A DNA stretch of 64,000 nucleotides from Berberis thunbergii (GCA_003290165.1 QNQO01000225.1:558001-622000); one strand, 5' to 3'. Positions 20,832-32,024 are shown, counted from the stretch's first letter. Made by a program: numbers and translations. Notes: generated from the letters alone by a model not told the origin.

Positions 20832-21167
20832 GTGTGTGTTTGGTTGCATGGAATCCTATGCCATGGGAATCCATGAGGGGACCACTATATTTTAGGCTAA
20901 ATTGATATATCACTTCACATTTACCATTTGACCACCATTTGATTTTGTGATCAATGGTGGGAATGAAAGTCCCATGAACATGGGAATCCCACTCCTTGGC
21001 CCCCCAAGGCATGTCGCATGTGATTCTCATGTTCATAGGTCTTTCATTCCCACCATTGATCACAAAATCAAATGGTGGATGTGAAGTGATATATCAATTT
21101 AGCCTAAAATGTAGTGATCCTCTCATGAATTCTCATGGCATATGATTCCATGCAACCAAACACACCC
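20832..21167. mobile_element. Foldback MITE, 336 bp, long inverted repeat
   Basis: The two halves are near-perfect inverses. GTGTGTTTGGTTGCATGG at the left pairs with CCATGCAACCAAACACACCC at the right. The inner ATTTGATTTTGTGATCAATG pairs with CATTGATCACAAAATCAAAT, leaving only a short GGCC-rich centre near 20997-21010. A TCA/TTA-like 3-bp flank is present on the two sides, which would fit a PIF/Harbinger MITE, but it is not exact. Transcription through it would give a long RNA hairpin. It lies about 620 bp upstream of the calmodulin-like gene. Confidence 0.85.
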
Positions 21168-21560
21168 TTAGGTTCACATTCTGTTCACATCTAATGTATC
21201 CACATTTCGTAAGCAGTGACCATAATAGTGGTCCCTAAATTATACTCGAAGCACCTTTGCAATACAATGAATAACCACCGTCAATTCTAATTAAGTCCAA
21301 ATTTTATAGAATACACATTTGTTTTTCGCCTGTTAATCTAATTACAGCTCTCAACTTGACTTTATAAAATGCGGATCAGACATGTGTATCCTTTATTATT
21401 GTTATTATAATAACTATTTTAGACTCCAACACATATCTAACTTTACGAATTCAACCAGATTCAAAATTTTGCACTCTGCATATCACCAACATTCGCTTTA
21501 TGGTATGCTCACAAGCTAATAGAATTTTGCATTCCTGGTGTGCTATAGATTTCCTTTTAC

Positions 21561-21576
21561 TTATATATATATATAA
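21561..21576 (+). promoter_or_regulatory. TATA-rich stretch upstream of the calmodulin-like gene
   Basis: TTATATATATATATAA lies about 215 bp before the first ATG at 21792. It may serve as a TATA box giving a 5' leader of about 180 nt. The evidence is position and composition only. Confidence 0.35.
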
Positions 21577-21791
21577 CGGGTATCCATTTATGAAATTCCC
21601 AACTCTACTTGTCATTTAACCAATAAGTTGTGGATTCTTTCCTTCATTGCTTCTTTTTGCTTGGGAATTGAATTAGATTCCTTGTTATCTTCTTGCATGG
21701 AAGCCATCCTTTTCTCCTTTGTGTGTTTCCTTTCTATCCTGGCTTCATACCATTCATAGAATAAGAATAAAGTGCAATTTGTTTTCTATAA

Positions 21792-22400
21792 ATGGATCCA
21801 GTTGTTGTATTGAAGTTTCATAGAATTCAGAACACTTGCAACAAAATGTCAAAGGTGAGTTTGCTGAATTTCCAATATAAAATCTCAAGGAAGTTCCCAT
21901 CAAAGTCGGCACAATGGGGATCAAAACAGAGAACTAGGTCAGGCGCCACGCCAGTTTTCCAACCAAATATGGAGGAAATGAAGGGTGTTTTCAATAGATT
22001 GGATGCAAACAAAGATGGGAAAATATCAAAAGACGAGTATAGATCAGTACTAAGGGCACTAGGGAAGGCAAATGTGGAGGCAGAGGTGCTGAAGGCATTT
22101 CAAGTGGCTGATACTGATGGAGATGGATTCATAGATTTTAAAGAGTTCATGGAAGTGCATCAGAAGAGTGGTGGGATTAAGAGTACGGACATAAAGAGTG
22201 CATTTAGGACTTACGATTTAGATGGAAATGGTCAGATTAGTGCGGAGGAGTTGCTGGAGGTGTTACAGAGGTTGGGTGAGAAGTGTAGTCTGGAGGGGTG
22301 TAGGAAAATGGTGAAAGCAATTGATGACGACGGGGATGGTCTGATCAATATGGATGAGTTTATGAAGATGATGACTACCAACATGAAAATGCTGTGTTGA
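21792..22400 (+). CDS. Calmodulin-like protein (CML), four EF-hands
   Basis: This is a calcium sensor of the plant CML family with a single open frame and no intron. There are four canonical EF-hand loops, at residues 71-82 (DANKDGKISKDE), 107-118 (DTDGDGFIDFKE), 142-153 (DLDGNGQISAEE) and 178-189 (DDDGDGLINMDE). All have acidic residues at loop positions 1 and 12, so four calcium ions could bind. A basic N-terminal extension of about 60 residues precedes EF1. Two in-frame ATGs are possible: 21792 (202 aa) and 21846 (184 aa). I favour 21846, because MSKVSLLNFQYKISRKF is the N-terminus I associate with this CML subgroup, but the upstream ATG also has a good context. Such proteins change shape on calcium binding and then bind target enzymes. 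The target is unknown. I do not assign a numbered CML name. Confidence 0.9.
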   Translation: MDPVVVLKFHRIQNTCNKMSKVSLLNFQYKISRKFPSKSAQWGSKQRTRSGATPVFQPNMEEMKGVFNRLDANKDGKISKDEYRSVLRALGKANVEAEVLKAFQVADTDGDGFIDFKEFMEVHQKSGGIKSTDIKSAFRTYDLDGNGQISAEELLEVLQRLGEKCSLEGCRKMVKAIDDDGDGLINMDEFMKMMTTNMKMLC

Positions 22401-22844
22401 GATTTGAGAGATCATTGTGTTTTTTAAAAAAACTTTACATGTAGGCTTCATTGTTAAGTTTCATGTGTGCATCTGAAACGACGTATTAATATAATATGAC
22501 AATACATGTACTATTATTGCTGGTGATAAAGTCTAATATAGTAACAACCATTGCTCGATGTGTAAGTAGTACTTATTGATCTTATATCATGTGCACAACT
22601 GCCTCAAGTCCCTGATGACACAGGGAAGCCCTATGCAATGCACCAAAAATGGTAACAATTAATTGATCCCAACAGATAACAATGCAATATACTCCTAGTT
22701 TGACCATAGCTCACAATGACAGGAGCATAGAACGATGATAATAATCTGTTTCTTCAAAGGAAAATACCATGTCTCGTGTGGCGATGATGGTAATGTAAAA
22801 TATATTGAAGCAAAAGTTCTCAAAAATTATTAAAAACATATTAA
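22401..22844. other. 3' flank of the calmodulin-like gene, no further gene
   Basis: Contains the probable 3' UTR (no strong AATAAA; TTAATATAATATG near 22486) and unremarkable sequence up to tRNA-Asn. Confidence 0.4.
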
Positions 22845-22918
22845 CGCTAGAAGGAGGGCTTGAACCTCCGACCTTGTGGTTAACAGCCACACGCTCTAGC
22901 CAACTGAGCTATTCCAGC
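22845..22918 (-). tRNA. tRNA-Asn (GTT)
   Basis: On the minus strand it reads GCTGGAATAGCTCAGTTGG onward, with anticodon loop CTGTTAA giving anticodon GTT, T arm GGAGG-TTCAAGC-CCTCC and 3' end TCTAGCG. It is 74 nt without an intron. A T run (GTTTTTAA) follows on the minus strand and acts as a Pol III terminator. Confidence 0.95.
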
Positions 22919-22979
22919 AGATGGTGAGAAGGTACATGTGATTGATAGTACAAGAATAGACATTTACAGAGAACCATTG

Positions 22980-23370
22980 CCTGTAATAAAATCATCTAGT
23001 GCTGTTTATGGTTTGATTTTAACACGAAACCGCAAATTGAAACATATTAATCGGTTTAATAGAAATTTTAAACTGAACTGAACCGAAGTAAAAATCAATT
23101 AAACCGAAAATTGAACAAACAAAAGCTATTATAAACCAAATCTAATCGAACAAAAAGTATTTATTATCTATTAAATTTACTAAATATATAGAATTAAAAA
23201 TTTTGCACATGTCTCAGTTCAATTTGGTTTTCTCAATTTTTCAATCTATAACTGAAAACTAAACCGATCATTTCGGTTTCAAAATGTTACAAACTAAACG
23301 GAATCAAAATCGAAACAAAACCAAACTAAATTGATCAGTTCAACTTGGTTCAAATGATTTAGCCAGTTCG
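22980..23370. repeat. AACCGA-rich dispersed repeat
   Basis: Short variants of AACCGAA and its inverse TTCGGTT recur through this AT-rich block. This composition is typical of a common plant MITE-like repeat class. I could not place its ends or a target duplication. Confidence 0.35.
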
Positions 23371-23713
23371 TTTGTTGTTGTTGTTGGTTTTTTAGCTCAA
23401 AGATCATCAACTAAAATCTGAAAAGTAATGAAAAAAAACTCTTGGATTCCATGTGTTCAAAATTCTAACCATTTAGGGTTGAGGTTTAAATAAGTTACAA
23501 TTAACACAATGTTCACCATAGCTACTTCAATGAAATAAAATCCAATATCGATACTATTTCCATGATGTGCACAAGCACTTTGAGGGTACCTTTGAATATT
23601 TAATTTTAAAATCTGAAAAATCAACCCTACCACCCAACCTTTAAGCTTGAGTGCCCAATCACCGTAAATCTGGAATGCAATAATGTCTGATCTCAAAATG
23701 GAGCACTACTACA

Positions 23714-23808
23714 GTGCCTGGTGCCACCAGGCACCATCTATCTGTTGTGAGATATGTATTAATGCACATCACAAGGTAGATGGACGGTGTCTGGTGGCCA
23801 CCAGGCAC
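23714..23808. mobile_element. Short hairpin MITE
   Basis: The left arm GTGCCTGGTGCCACCAGG pairs with the right arm CCTGGTGGCCACCAGGCAC, and the inner arms (ATCTATCTGTTGTGA and TCACAAGGTAGATGG) also pair. The inverted arms are about 37 bp with a few mismatches around a loop of about 20 bp. The outer arm is also nearly palindromic in itself. Confidence 0.65.
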
Positions 23809-24002
23809 AACTCCAGGCACCTTAGATTTTTCCCTCAAAATGAACAGTAAAAATGGTGTATCTTCTACTCCAAGTTTTGATTCTCATTTTGCCCCTAAAA
23901 ACTAAAAAATTTCTTAAACTATTATAGGAGAAAAAAAATTAGATAGAGCATTTATGTAAAAAAATAGACAACTTTAAACTTTTTTGATTTTTGACTTTTT
24001 GC

Positions 24003-24800
24003 ATATGCCACGTAAGGAGAGCTCCACTTTTCCTTTTAAAAATAAGGAAGGCGGCTATGACACTGAGGACTGCAAAAGTCTCAGAAGTGAGATTGAATAT
24101 TGGATAAAGAAGGGCAAGTTCAAAGAATTCCTGGGCCCGAAAAAGACAAGACCGAGCAAAGGAAATGGAAGATGTTGTCAAAGATATAGAAAAATAAGCT
24201 CCTAACATCATATATGTCCTTCATGGGGGGTCGTTCGGAATGTGAGCAGTCTAACAGGTCTCGTAAAAGAACGCCCTCAAGATGCGGATGCAGCCCACCT
24301 GCAAGAACCGACAAGTGTAGTATGCAGACATTTAGAGCTCGATCCAACCAATAACATTCACTAACAAGGACCTCCAAGGCGTCTATTCTCCTCACAATGA
24401 CGCCCTGGTCATCTCGATTCTCATAACAAAGTGAGAAATGAAAAGGGCCTTGGTAGACACAAGAAGCTATCTGAACATCCCGTTCCTCAACACATTTTGC
24501 AATATGCAGCTCAAAGAGGAGACCTTAACACCCGCCAGTTACTCAATGATTGGGTTTAGCGGAGAAAAGTGTTTCCTTATCGGGAAGATCAGATTAACAG
24601 TAGTGGCAGGAAAGCCACAACTACAAAAAATTCATTTTCCAAGAGTTCATGGTGGTCGATGTCCCATCCACCTACAACGTCATCTTGGGGAGGCTCTGGC
24701 TCTATCAGATGGAAGTGGTAGTTTCCACTCTTCACTAGTGCATTAAGTACATTGTCAATCAGGTAAAATGAACCATTCATGGAGATCAACCTTCAACGAG
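24003..24800 (+). pseudogene. gag C-terminus and protease remnant of Tat B
   Basis: The frame at 24003-24203 contains GGYDTEDCKSLRSEIEYWIK and then KGKFKEFLGP, the C-terminal segment of Tat gag. After several stops, a frame at 24438-24746 starts KRALVDTRSYLNIPFLNTF, equivalent to the protease site D-T-G-S but with Arg for Gly. It goes on MIGFSGEKCFLIGKIRLTVVA, which matches the Tat A protease. A later frameshift leads into PSTYNVILGRLWLYQMEVV-like sequence around 24660-24720. It is non-functional. Confidence 0.78.
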
Positions 24801-26865
24801 AGATTGCCACTACGTAGCGCTGAAGCAACTGGATTGTTAGCAATTACAACTCGGACCCGCGGGATAGACATATCAGGGACCGGGCCCAAATTAGATGGAA
24901 GAATCACCCGCACTGACAAAAAAACTCTAGTTAGTCCGAGGGGAAGATCGAATGTCCGTCAGCTAGATTGGCTGGCTAATGCCACCTCAACGGAAAATAA
25001 ATGAGGGAAACAGGGAGTTTATGCGGATTGCACGAACAAGAATGAAACTTGTCTAAAAAACAACCCCCACTCCCTTGCATGATGAATCAGAGCGTGAAAA
25101 CCACCTTCGAACACAACCAAGCTAATACAGACAAGGATAAGGCTCCGACATTCGAGACTAAATTGTACGACGAGTCAAAATCTAGCACTGGAAACACCAC
25201 CCGTCTGTCACTTTAGTACAATACAAAGCTAAGTAACAAACACTTTAACAAACCGACGCCTACTCCAAAAGTTGGCAACCAGGGAGGAACGACTTGCCCG
25301 CACAAAGTTTACTTTTCAGTGACTTCACTTGCATTAGCGAAACGTGACACTTCACCAAGGGAGCTACATAGTCTGAGCCATGACTATGCGCATCTCCTTT
25401 AGGGGCAGATAAACTTAGTCTTCACTTAGAGTCAAACTATCATATTGTTTTGATTTCTTTTGTTTTTCAGTCTAGAAGATTTGTTCGCACAAGCCTATAT
25501 GATACAGATTCATTCAAGGAATAGTATATTATAGAAAACATACGTTATTGATTACTAAAAGTTGTTACAAAGTTTGTCTGACTGACTAGTACAAAAGTGT
25601 ATACACTACAAGTATCTAAGTCCGGTGCAAGTATGGATCCACTGAAACACACGTCAAGACTTCGCTCCGTCAATTTGTCTTCTGAAAAGGATTCAGAAGT
25701 GAAAGCAAAAGTACCCGAAGTAGGCTGCAGGTACACGCTTGATTCTTTGCTCTGCCAATCTGCCTCGCAAAAATGATTTGAAAGTGGGCTGATGGGGATG
25801 CCCCCCAAATGAGGAATGTCTGAGGTGATGCAGAGTTAGCACCCCAACACCGTAAGCCACATCCCGTGGAGCTTTGCTCCGCCAATCTGCATTCTAGCTG
25901 TGACATCAGGAGTAAAGCCCAGTCGATACAGTAGGGACAACCACTCCAAAACTGGCTATGGGTATTATCACCCAAACTGGATGGCGTCAGACGTCATGGG
26001 AGCACTGGAAGATGGAAGACAGATTTGACTGAGGGAGAGTTTATAACTCTTCTTCGCAATGTAAGAAGAAATTACGAGGTCCCGTAGAACCAATTGGATG
26101 CTCACCCAAGCCAGGTGGCATCACACAATAGCAGACCTTGTCAAGACTCCTCGCTGCAAATGTCAGAACATTTGAAGACTCTAACAAGGAAGATCTTCCT
26201 TTAGTCTTTGAAGAACCCAAAGCATATTTTCTGGAAATATGCATTTGAAGGACACGCTCTACAACATTCATGGAAATGCTTGAAATGGTGAAGACCAACC
26301 TATATATAGGCACGACGGTTCACGAAATGAAGTCACCCAACAATTACGTCAGCGCTAAGTGTTGTATAGGGAATACGGAGAAGACAGTTCTACTTGCAAC
26401 TGCACGAGTCCACATTCATTGAATTAATGACACTGCATACAACCCCATTAACTGGGGGAGTAACTGATACTAAACTATCTCATAATCTATGTAGTATACG
26501 TTGCATGATGATCTCGCCAAAAGGGCCCAACCAACTAGTAAGCTCAAGCGAGTGCCCAGCCGAATCCGGCCCAAAAGACAAATAATGGCTCAGTACATGC
26601 AAAGAGACAAAAGGCGAAGGCCTTAAACGCCCATGAAATGCAGAACACACCTATAGTGATATTATCAATAAATCCAAGGTATCAACTCCATTAAAATTTC
26701 GCTATTGTTCGTCAAATCTTGTTGAAATTCAGTCTACACAATCTATGTCAGTTCGACCCTAGAATTAGATTTGCTGACCTAACCCTCGTGTCGAACTATT
26801 AGGCGAGTTATATAAGTCAGGACACCAAAGTCAGACTTACACGCCCAAGGCCAAGCGATGGCGCA
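24801..26865. other. Tat B internal region without a recognised gene
   Basis: No pol motif is visible on either strand. Short imperfect repeats of TTGCTCYGCCAATCTGC occur at 25747 and 25875. A palindromic CCTATATATAGG at about 26299 precedes a 90-codon minus-strand open frame (26313-26041) that I do not recognise. This could be a second antisense transcript start or chance. Confidence 0.4.
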
Positions 26866-28290
26866 ACCTGACCAAAGTATAGTTAGCTACGGCTGATGAT
26901 GATAATTTATGGTGCACTCTAAGACTGTAGTTCACAGAGCGTGAATGAAGATGGCTTAGAAAGTGGGAGCTTAGTCAACGCTTCTAACGCCTAATCAAGA
27001 TGACTTGCCAGAGATCATTGTCCAACTACAAATAATGATCACCGAACCCGACCAAAGGTTAATCAGCTACGGCTGATCACGATAGCTTTTGGTCTGCTCT
27101 AAGACCATAGTTCACCACACGTGGATGAAGATGGCTAAAAAAGTGGTAGCTTAGTCAGCGCACTTAACGTTGGCCCGCTATAAGACTACGTTCGTCGAGT
27201 GCAGATGAAGATGGCTTAAAAATTAGGAGCTTAGTCAATGCTCTTAACGCTTGATCAAGATGGCTTGCTAGGGATCATTATCTAACTACAGATAATGATT
27301 GCTGAACCCGATCAAATTTTAGTTAGCTACGATTGATGACGATAGTTCAGGTCCGCTCTAAGACTATAGTTCGCCGAGCGCAAATGAAGATGACTTAGAA
27401 AGTGGGAGCTTAATCAACGCTTTTAACGTGTGGTCAAAATGGCTTGCCAGGGATCATTGTCTAATTACAAATAATGATCGCCAAACCCGACCAAAGTTTA
27501 GTCAGCTACGGCTAATGACGATAGCTTCTGGTCCACTTTAAGACCATAGTTCGCCGAACGCGGATGAAGATGGCTTAGAAAGTGGGAGCTTAGTCAGTGC
27601 TCTTAAGAAGGCTTGTCAAGGATCATTGTCCAACTACATATAATGATCACCGAACCCGACCAAAGTTTAGTCAGTGATGACTGATTACGATAACTTATGG
27701 TTCGTTCTAGCTCCTAGTCTGTCAATAGGGGAAATGATGGCTTAGAAAGTGGGAGTCTAGTCAATGCTCTCAACGCCTGATCAAGATGGTTTGCCAGGGA
27801 TATTTGTCCAACTACAGATAATGATCGGCGGACCCGACCAAAGTTTAGTCAGCTACGACAAATGATGATAGCTTTTGGTTCGCTCTAAGACCGTAGTTTG
27901 CCAAGCACAGATGAATATGGCTTAAAAAGTGAGAGTCTAGTCAACGTTCTCGACTTCTGGTCGAGATGACTTTCCAGGGATCATTGTCCAACCACAGACA
28001 ATGATCGCCGAACCTGATATAAGTTTAGTCAGTTACGACTAATGACGATAACTTTTGGTCCGACCTGAAACCTAGTCTGCCAGAAGCGGATAAAAACGGT
28101 TTGAAAGTTCAGTCAGAGTTCAAGAAGCTTTACTTGGACAGCTCATCGGGATCACTGTCCGACCACCTACAGTGATGCACATGCTTAACCATAGTTTGGC
28201 AAGTTCGCTTAAACTAGAGACGACAACTGTTGGTCTGATCTATAGCGTGATCCGCCAAGGGCAGATGACAATGGCTTATTACAGCCCGAT
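26866..28290. repeat. Tandem array, about 179-bp period, in the 3' region of Tat B
   Basis: The phrase GAACCCGACCAAAGTTTAGT with small changes recurs at about 26874, 27053, 27304, 27483, 27651, 27830 and 28009. Most spacings are 168-180 bp. One of 251 bp holds an extra partial unit. Each unit also carries AAGATGGCTTAGAAAGTGGG and GGATCATTGTCCAACTACA. The units fade after 28080. There are about seven copies. The period is in the size range of plant satellite monomers. It shares no obvious sequence with the Tat A array. Confidence 0.88.
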
Positions 28291-28576
28291 CCGAATGATC
28301 TATTACTAGCCAAGATTATTCCCTTGCACAGAGCTTAGCCAACTTACAAGATTTGGTCGAGACAACTTCTCGATCTCTAAAGAGTGCAGACCAGAATTGC
28401 TTGAACTATCGCAATATAAGCGGAAAAAACTCTCATCAGTAGATCAACCCTACGGTTTTTTGACACAGCAAAATCTCTTGTCTAAAAGCTAACACCGTGA
28501 TAAGACAAAACCAAAAAGAACCAGTAGGAAAAGTAAAAGAATACATAAGTGCAAAGTGCTACTCAACATATCATCT

Positions 28577-28609
28577 TTTATTGATAATTCGAAAAATAAT
28601 GAGTTTATT
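28577..28609 (-). terminator. Poly(A) signals of the Tat B antisense ORF
   Basis: On the minus strand AATAAA overlaps the stop codon (28609-28604), and CAATAAAAG follows at 28585-28577. Together with the TATA box, this gives the antisense ORF its own transcription unit. Confidence 0.5.
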
Positions 28610-30662
28610 CCTCATCAGGAGGAGGTTTAGATACAATAGAGTTTGACTTGGTAGAAGAATAAGTAGGGGATGCGTCTGCAAGCCCTGCCGCTTCGGACAC
28701 CCTAATATTGACCACCCTCTTTTTCTGATTGATCAGAGGCTTCTCCAAACTCCACAAAGGATACTTTTCTGTAGTAGGAGAGGTCCCAATCAACACGTTC
28801 CTCTTTCATCAACAACAACTCCAGTCTTCCTTGCACAACCCTACTGAACTTGAACGTGCTTTGGACCTTGAGAAGTTTCTCCTAGTGTACTCTTAACTCA
28901 GTGAGATCTTGCTCCAATTTTTCAGATAGGGCATCAGCTATGGACTGCTCAGTGCTCAGGTTGTCCTTTACTGCACTAAGTTCATTTTGTGCCAGGAAGA
29001 GTTGCTATTTTGTTGTCCTCACACTCTTGGCAATGAAATCAACATCAACCTCCACCTGCTAATATTAGATATTCCACTTGGAATCCTTATTGGCCTTCTC
29101 CGCATATTTAGAGCTTGCATTTCAGCCCGCACCTTAGCTGCAATCTCCTAAGCAAATTGTAAGTCATGACGGACATGGTTCAACTCTTTCTCATACATGC
29201 CCCTCGCGGATACTGCCTCTGCCAAATTGGACTCAAGTGTTTCCAAGCGAACCCTCTAAGCCTCTAATCTTGTCTGCCAAGCTTCCAAATCAACAATTGA
29301 TTGGGAGGCCTTCCTTTTTTAAACTGCTTTTTTAATGATTTGATTTCTTGTAGAGCATCAGAGTATGACTTTTGCAAATTCGCAAAGACTCCCTCCATGC
29401 TATAAATTCTCTCACGAGCAGCTTCAACTTCCGTCCCAGTGACGAAAACTTGGTTCAGATATGACATCCCCAACATGAGATGTTTCTGCCCCTTGTCCAT
29501 ACGCTCTCCTAGCGTATCCCCCTTTAGCTTCAGAGCATAATTTGTCAGCCAATCATTTCATCTACTGATATGCCTCTTTGAGACGTAAGAAATGTCAACC
29601 TCACGATGCTAGGCTTGGTTACTTATCTTTACCACATCCAGGCCGAATAGACGAATCCCTACATTCAGATGGAGGTCCATTGGGATTAGAATCACACCAG
29701 CACTGCCCCTTAGCTATCTTCACCGCATCAAGGTCCCCTCTACCGCTTTTCCCTTATTCACAAGCATCAATTCTCTCTCACGAGTTGGTTCAGAAGTAGT
29801 AGATTGGGAAGAGGGAAGCAAGCTATTTCTCATACCTGTCGTCACCTTAATATCATGTCGAGATCGGGACGGAGGACAATACGGACAAGGTGGAAGAGAC
29901 CTTTCTCCATAAGGTCGAGGATCAGGTGACTCTTCACCAGGCTGAGAAGACTTGTGAAAGGTTATACACGAAGTGTTCCAATGAAAAAAGATGAGTCTGA
30001 CCTGCATTGGATGAAGCTGCCACACCCGCCTGCAGCAACAAGTTGTTCATAACCTTTGCCTGTTCAAAAAACAATTCAATATGCAATCAATACAAATGAG
30101 ATCGACAACGAAATTAAACTTACTCAGTTGCCTGAACTCCCACTCGATCGGACAACCATCAAGCTCGAAATACTTCAAGTTCGTAGAATCCATGAAGCAA
30201 TACTCCTACCAGAACTTGTAATCGTCAGACAGTTTTTCAAAAAAGCCAGCGACTTCAACACGCACTTAGCGTGCTCATTTATCTGATGAGAGGTGAACAA
30301 TTGGATCATCCTTGGAGATACTCGGACACCAGCGTCCTTCGCCCTAATCAGAATGACGATCACTGTCCTATACCCGTTTGGCACTAGTTGAGCGAGCGGA
30401 ATGCCGAGGTACGCCAGAAAGCTCCAAATTTTCTTGATGACAGGAAAATGAACGCTCGATTGAAGCATGCATCGGTGCAAACAGATAAATCCTTCTGGAG
30501 GAGCCAATGGCGACTAGAGCCCAATGTGAAGAACACCAGATTGTCAAGGATCCCATACTTCTTGCGAAGGCCCTCCAAATTCGACTCGGAGATCGACCTC
30601 TCCTTGAAAAACGTACAGCCTTTAGTGAACAGTTCATTAGAAGGTTGATTCTAGTCCGCCAT
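28605..30662 (-). pseudogene. Antisense ORF of Tat B, decayed (Transposase_28-like)
   Basis: This is a minus-strand ORF opposite to the direction of the element. The start is ATG at 30662-30660, but codon 4 is TAG. The frame then reads NQPSNELFTKGCTFFKE and GLRKKYGILDNLVFFTLG. After frameshifts it continues with PPEGFICLHRCMLQSSVHFP, LVPNGYRTVIVILIRAKDAG (30500-30290) and, further on, KHLMLGMSYLNQV and EAARERIYSMEG (29500-29390), then a helical, charged tail. The last piece ends DADSPTYSS-like Ser-rich and DEE before TAA at 28605. It matches the antisense ORF of Tat A along its length. The family is plant-specific and its function is unknown. Confidence 0.72.
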
Positions 30663-30783
30663 GAAAGAACGTACAAACTTTCAATTACGAGAGTTGAACA
30701 ATACCAAAAGTGCGAAAAGAGAAATGAGAAAGTAGAGTCTCTCGGATTGAAGAAGTAAAGAAACTAAACTCTGCAAAGAAGGG

Positions 30784-30797
30784 GATTTATATAGGAG
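30784..30797 (-). promoter_or_regulatory. TATA box of the Tat B antisense ORF
   Basis: On the minus strand CTCCTATATAAATCCCC lies about 125 bp before the ATG at 30662. Then comes a pyrimidine-rich leader (TTTAGTTTCTTTACTTCTTC). The layout is that of an ordinary plant Pol II promoter, independent of the LTR. Confidence 0.6.
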
Positions 30798-30950
30798 CAA
30801 AGATTTCCGCTTTTTGAGTAGTTGCATGCCCAATTAATGACGTGCGCCGCTCGAAGAGATGATTCAAACTCAATCATCATGACCATCCAGTTCCTTCATG
30901 ATATGACTTAGTGGACCGACGAGCTGACCCAGTAACTCGGGAGAAGTAGC

Positions 30951-31614
30951 TGATGATACACCAAACCGTCTGTTAATCCGTGCCGTACACTTGTCATGAT
31001 GATTTCATCAACATAGCAAAACATGCCTAATTGCGTGCCCAATCTGGCAAAGCCCATACCACATGAAGCCTACTGAGGCAGGGTCCAAAAGATTGGACCC
31101 AAACAACAACACCTAATAAGCCATACGTCACATGGTCATGCCTAATACCCGTAAAACCTAATAAGGCAATATATGGGGGATCGATCTAAGATGGACAAAC
31201 CAACAATGCATTTATTTCGACTAGGAAACAAATATTGGAGTATAAATCGTGCATGCAAACTCCTCTGCATGGACAATACTTCAAAAGGGAATAATCTCTC
31301 GCAGATCTAGGAGCACAAGTCGTGTTGGAAAACTCTCCTATATGTACGACTCCTGACAAAGAAAAGATCTCCAGCAAGATATCTTTTCCTATATGCCTAG
31401 CTGAACAAGGACTCTCGCATGATAAATATGACACAAGGTTGATGAATAAAGATACACAATATAACCCAATTTACAACATTACACCTTGCTCAAGCCTTGT
31501 CTGACTTAAGCATTGGAGTGTTATCGACCGTCACAATGGTGATTTTTGGCTCATGTATGTTCCAATGTTCCATGTGTAGGCCAAGGTTAAGGATAGCTGA
31601 ATTCGATACCATCA
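30951..31614 (+). repeat. 3' LTR of Tat B
   Basis: A 664-bp LTR starting TGATGATACACC, close to the start of the Tat C LTR (TGATGATACATC), and ending GATACCATCA. A purine-rich tract, CGGGAGAAGTAGC, lies just before it. The near-end segment GTCTGACTTAAGCATTGGAG is shared with Tat C and with the isolated LTR at 18817-19410. No matching 5' LTR is in the window. Confidence 0.75.
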
Positions 31615-31711
31615 ATGTTCCTAATAAAGCTTAGGATATAAACGCCTCACTTCATTTGTGATATGTAGATGATATATCTCAATTGTTAATGTGACAAGAT
31701 ATCTCATAATA

Positions 31712-32024
31712 CACTACACCAAATTGGTACTTTTGTAACAACTCTCAAAACAGTATCACTTTTGAGATGTTACAATCTACCAAACAATTTCAAGTAAAAA
31801 CTAAATTTAGTAAAAAAAAAATGAAAAATAGTTACACAAAAAACAATGATACAATAAGTTGGATCATTATTAATAGTATCACTTTTATAACCATATTCTT
31901 CATGGTGATACAATTATTGTATCACTTTGTTTGTGAAAATGTGTAAAACTATTAGGTGGATTGTTATACCTAAAAAATGATACTATTTTGAGGGTTGTTA
32001 CAAAATTGCCAATTTGGTGTAGTG
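31712..32024. mobile_element. Non-autonomous CACTA (En/Spm) MITE, 313 bp
   Basis: The ends are CACTACACCAAATTGG and CCAATTTGGTGTAGTG, an exact inverted repeat continuing with TACTTTTGTAACAAC-like arms. A 3-bp duplication ATA flanks it (31709-31711, 32025-32027). CACTA ends and a 3-bp duplication define the superfamily. No transposase is present. A related right terminus lies at 48312-48366. Confidence 0.88.

Larger units (their letters stand above)
24000..31614 (+). mobile_element. Tat B: 5'-truncated Ty3/gypsy Tat element
   Basis: It reads on the plus strand in the order gag C-terminus, protease remnant, non-coding region, 179-bp tandem array, antisense ORF (minus strand) and 3' LTR (30951-31614). 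This is the same order as Tat A, which supports a shared family plan. The 5' LTR, leader and most of gag are missing, and no RT, RNase H or integrase remains. The left breakpoint is near 24000, judged by where the gag match begins. Confidence 0.78.

Noticed and set aside
26041..26313. 90-codon minus-strand frame after a TATATATA palindrome in Tat B
   Set aside because: Considered as a second antisense ORF, but no counterpart exists in Tat A and no domain is recognised, so it is noted only as a possible transcript start.
26866..28290. Regularly spaced repeats considered as a CRISPR-like array
   Set aside because: Units are long (about 179 bp), similar throughout, with no unique spacers, and the genome is a plant. 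They are tandem repeats of a retrotransposon.
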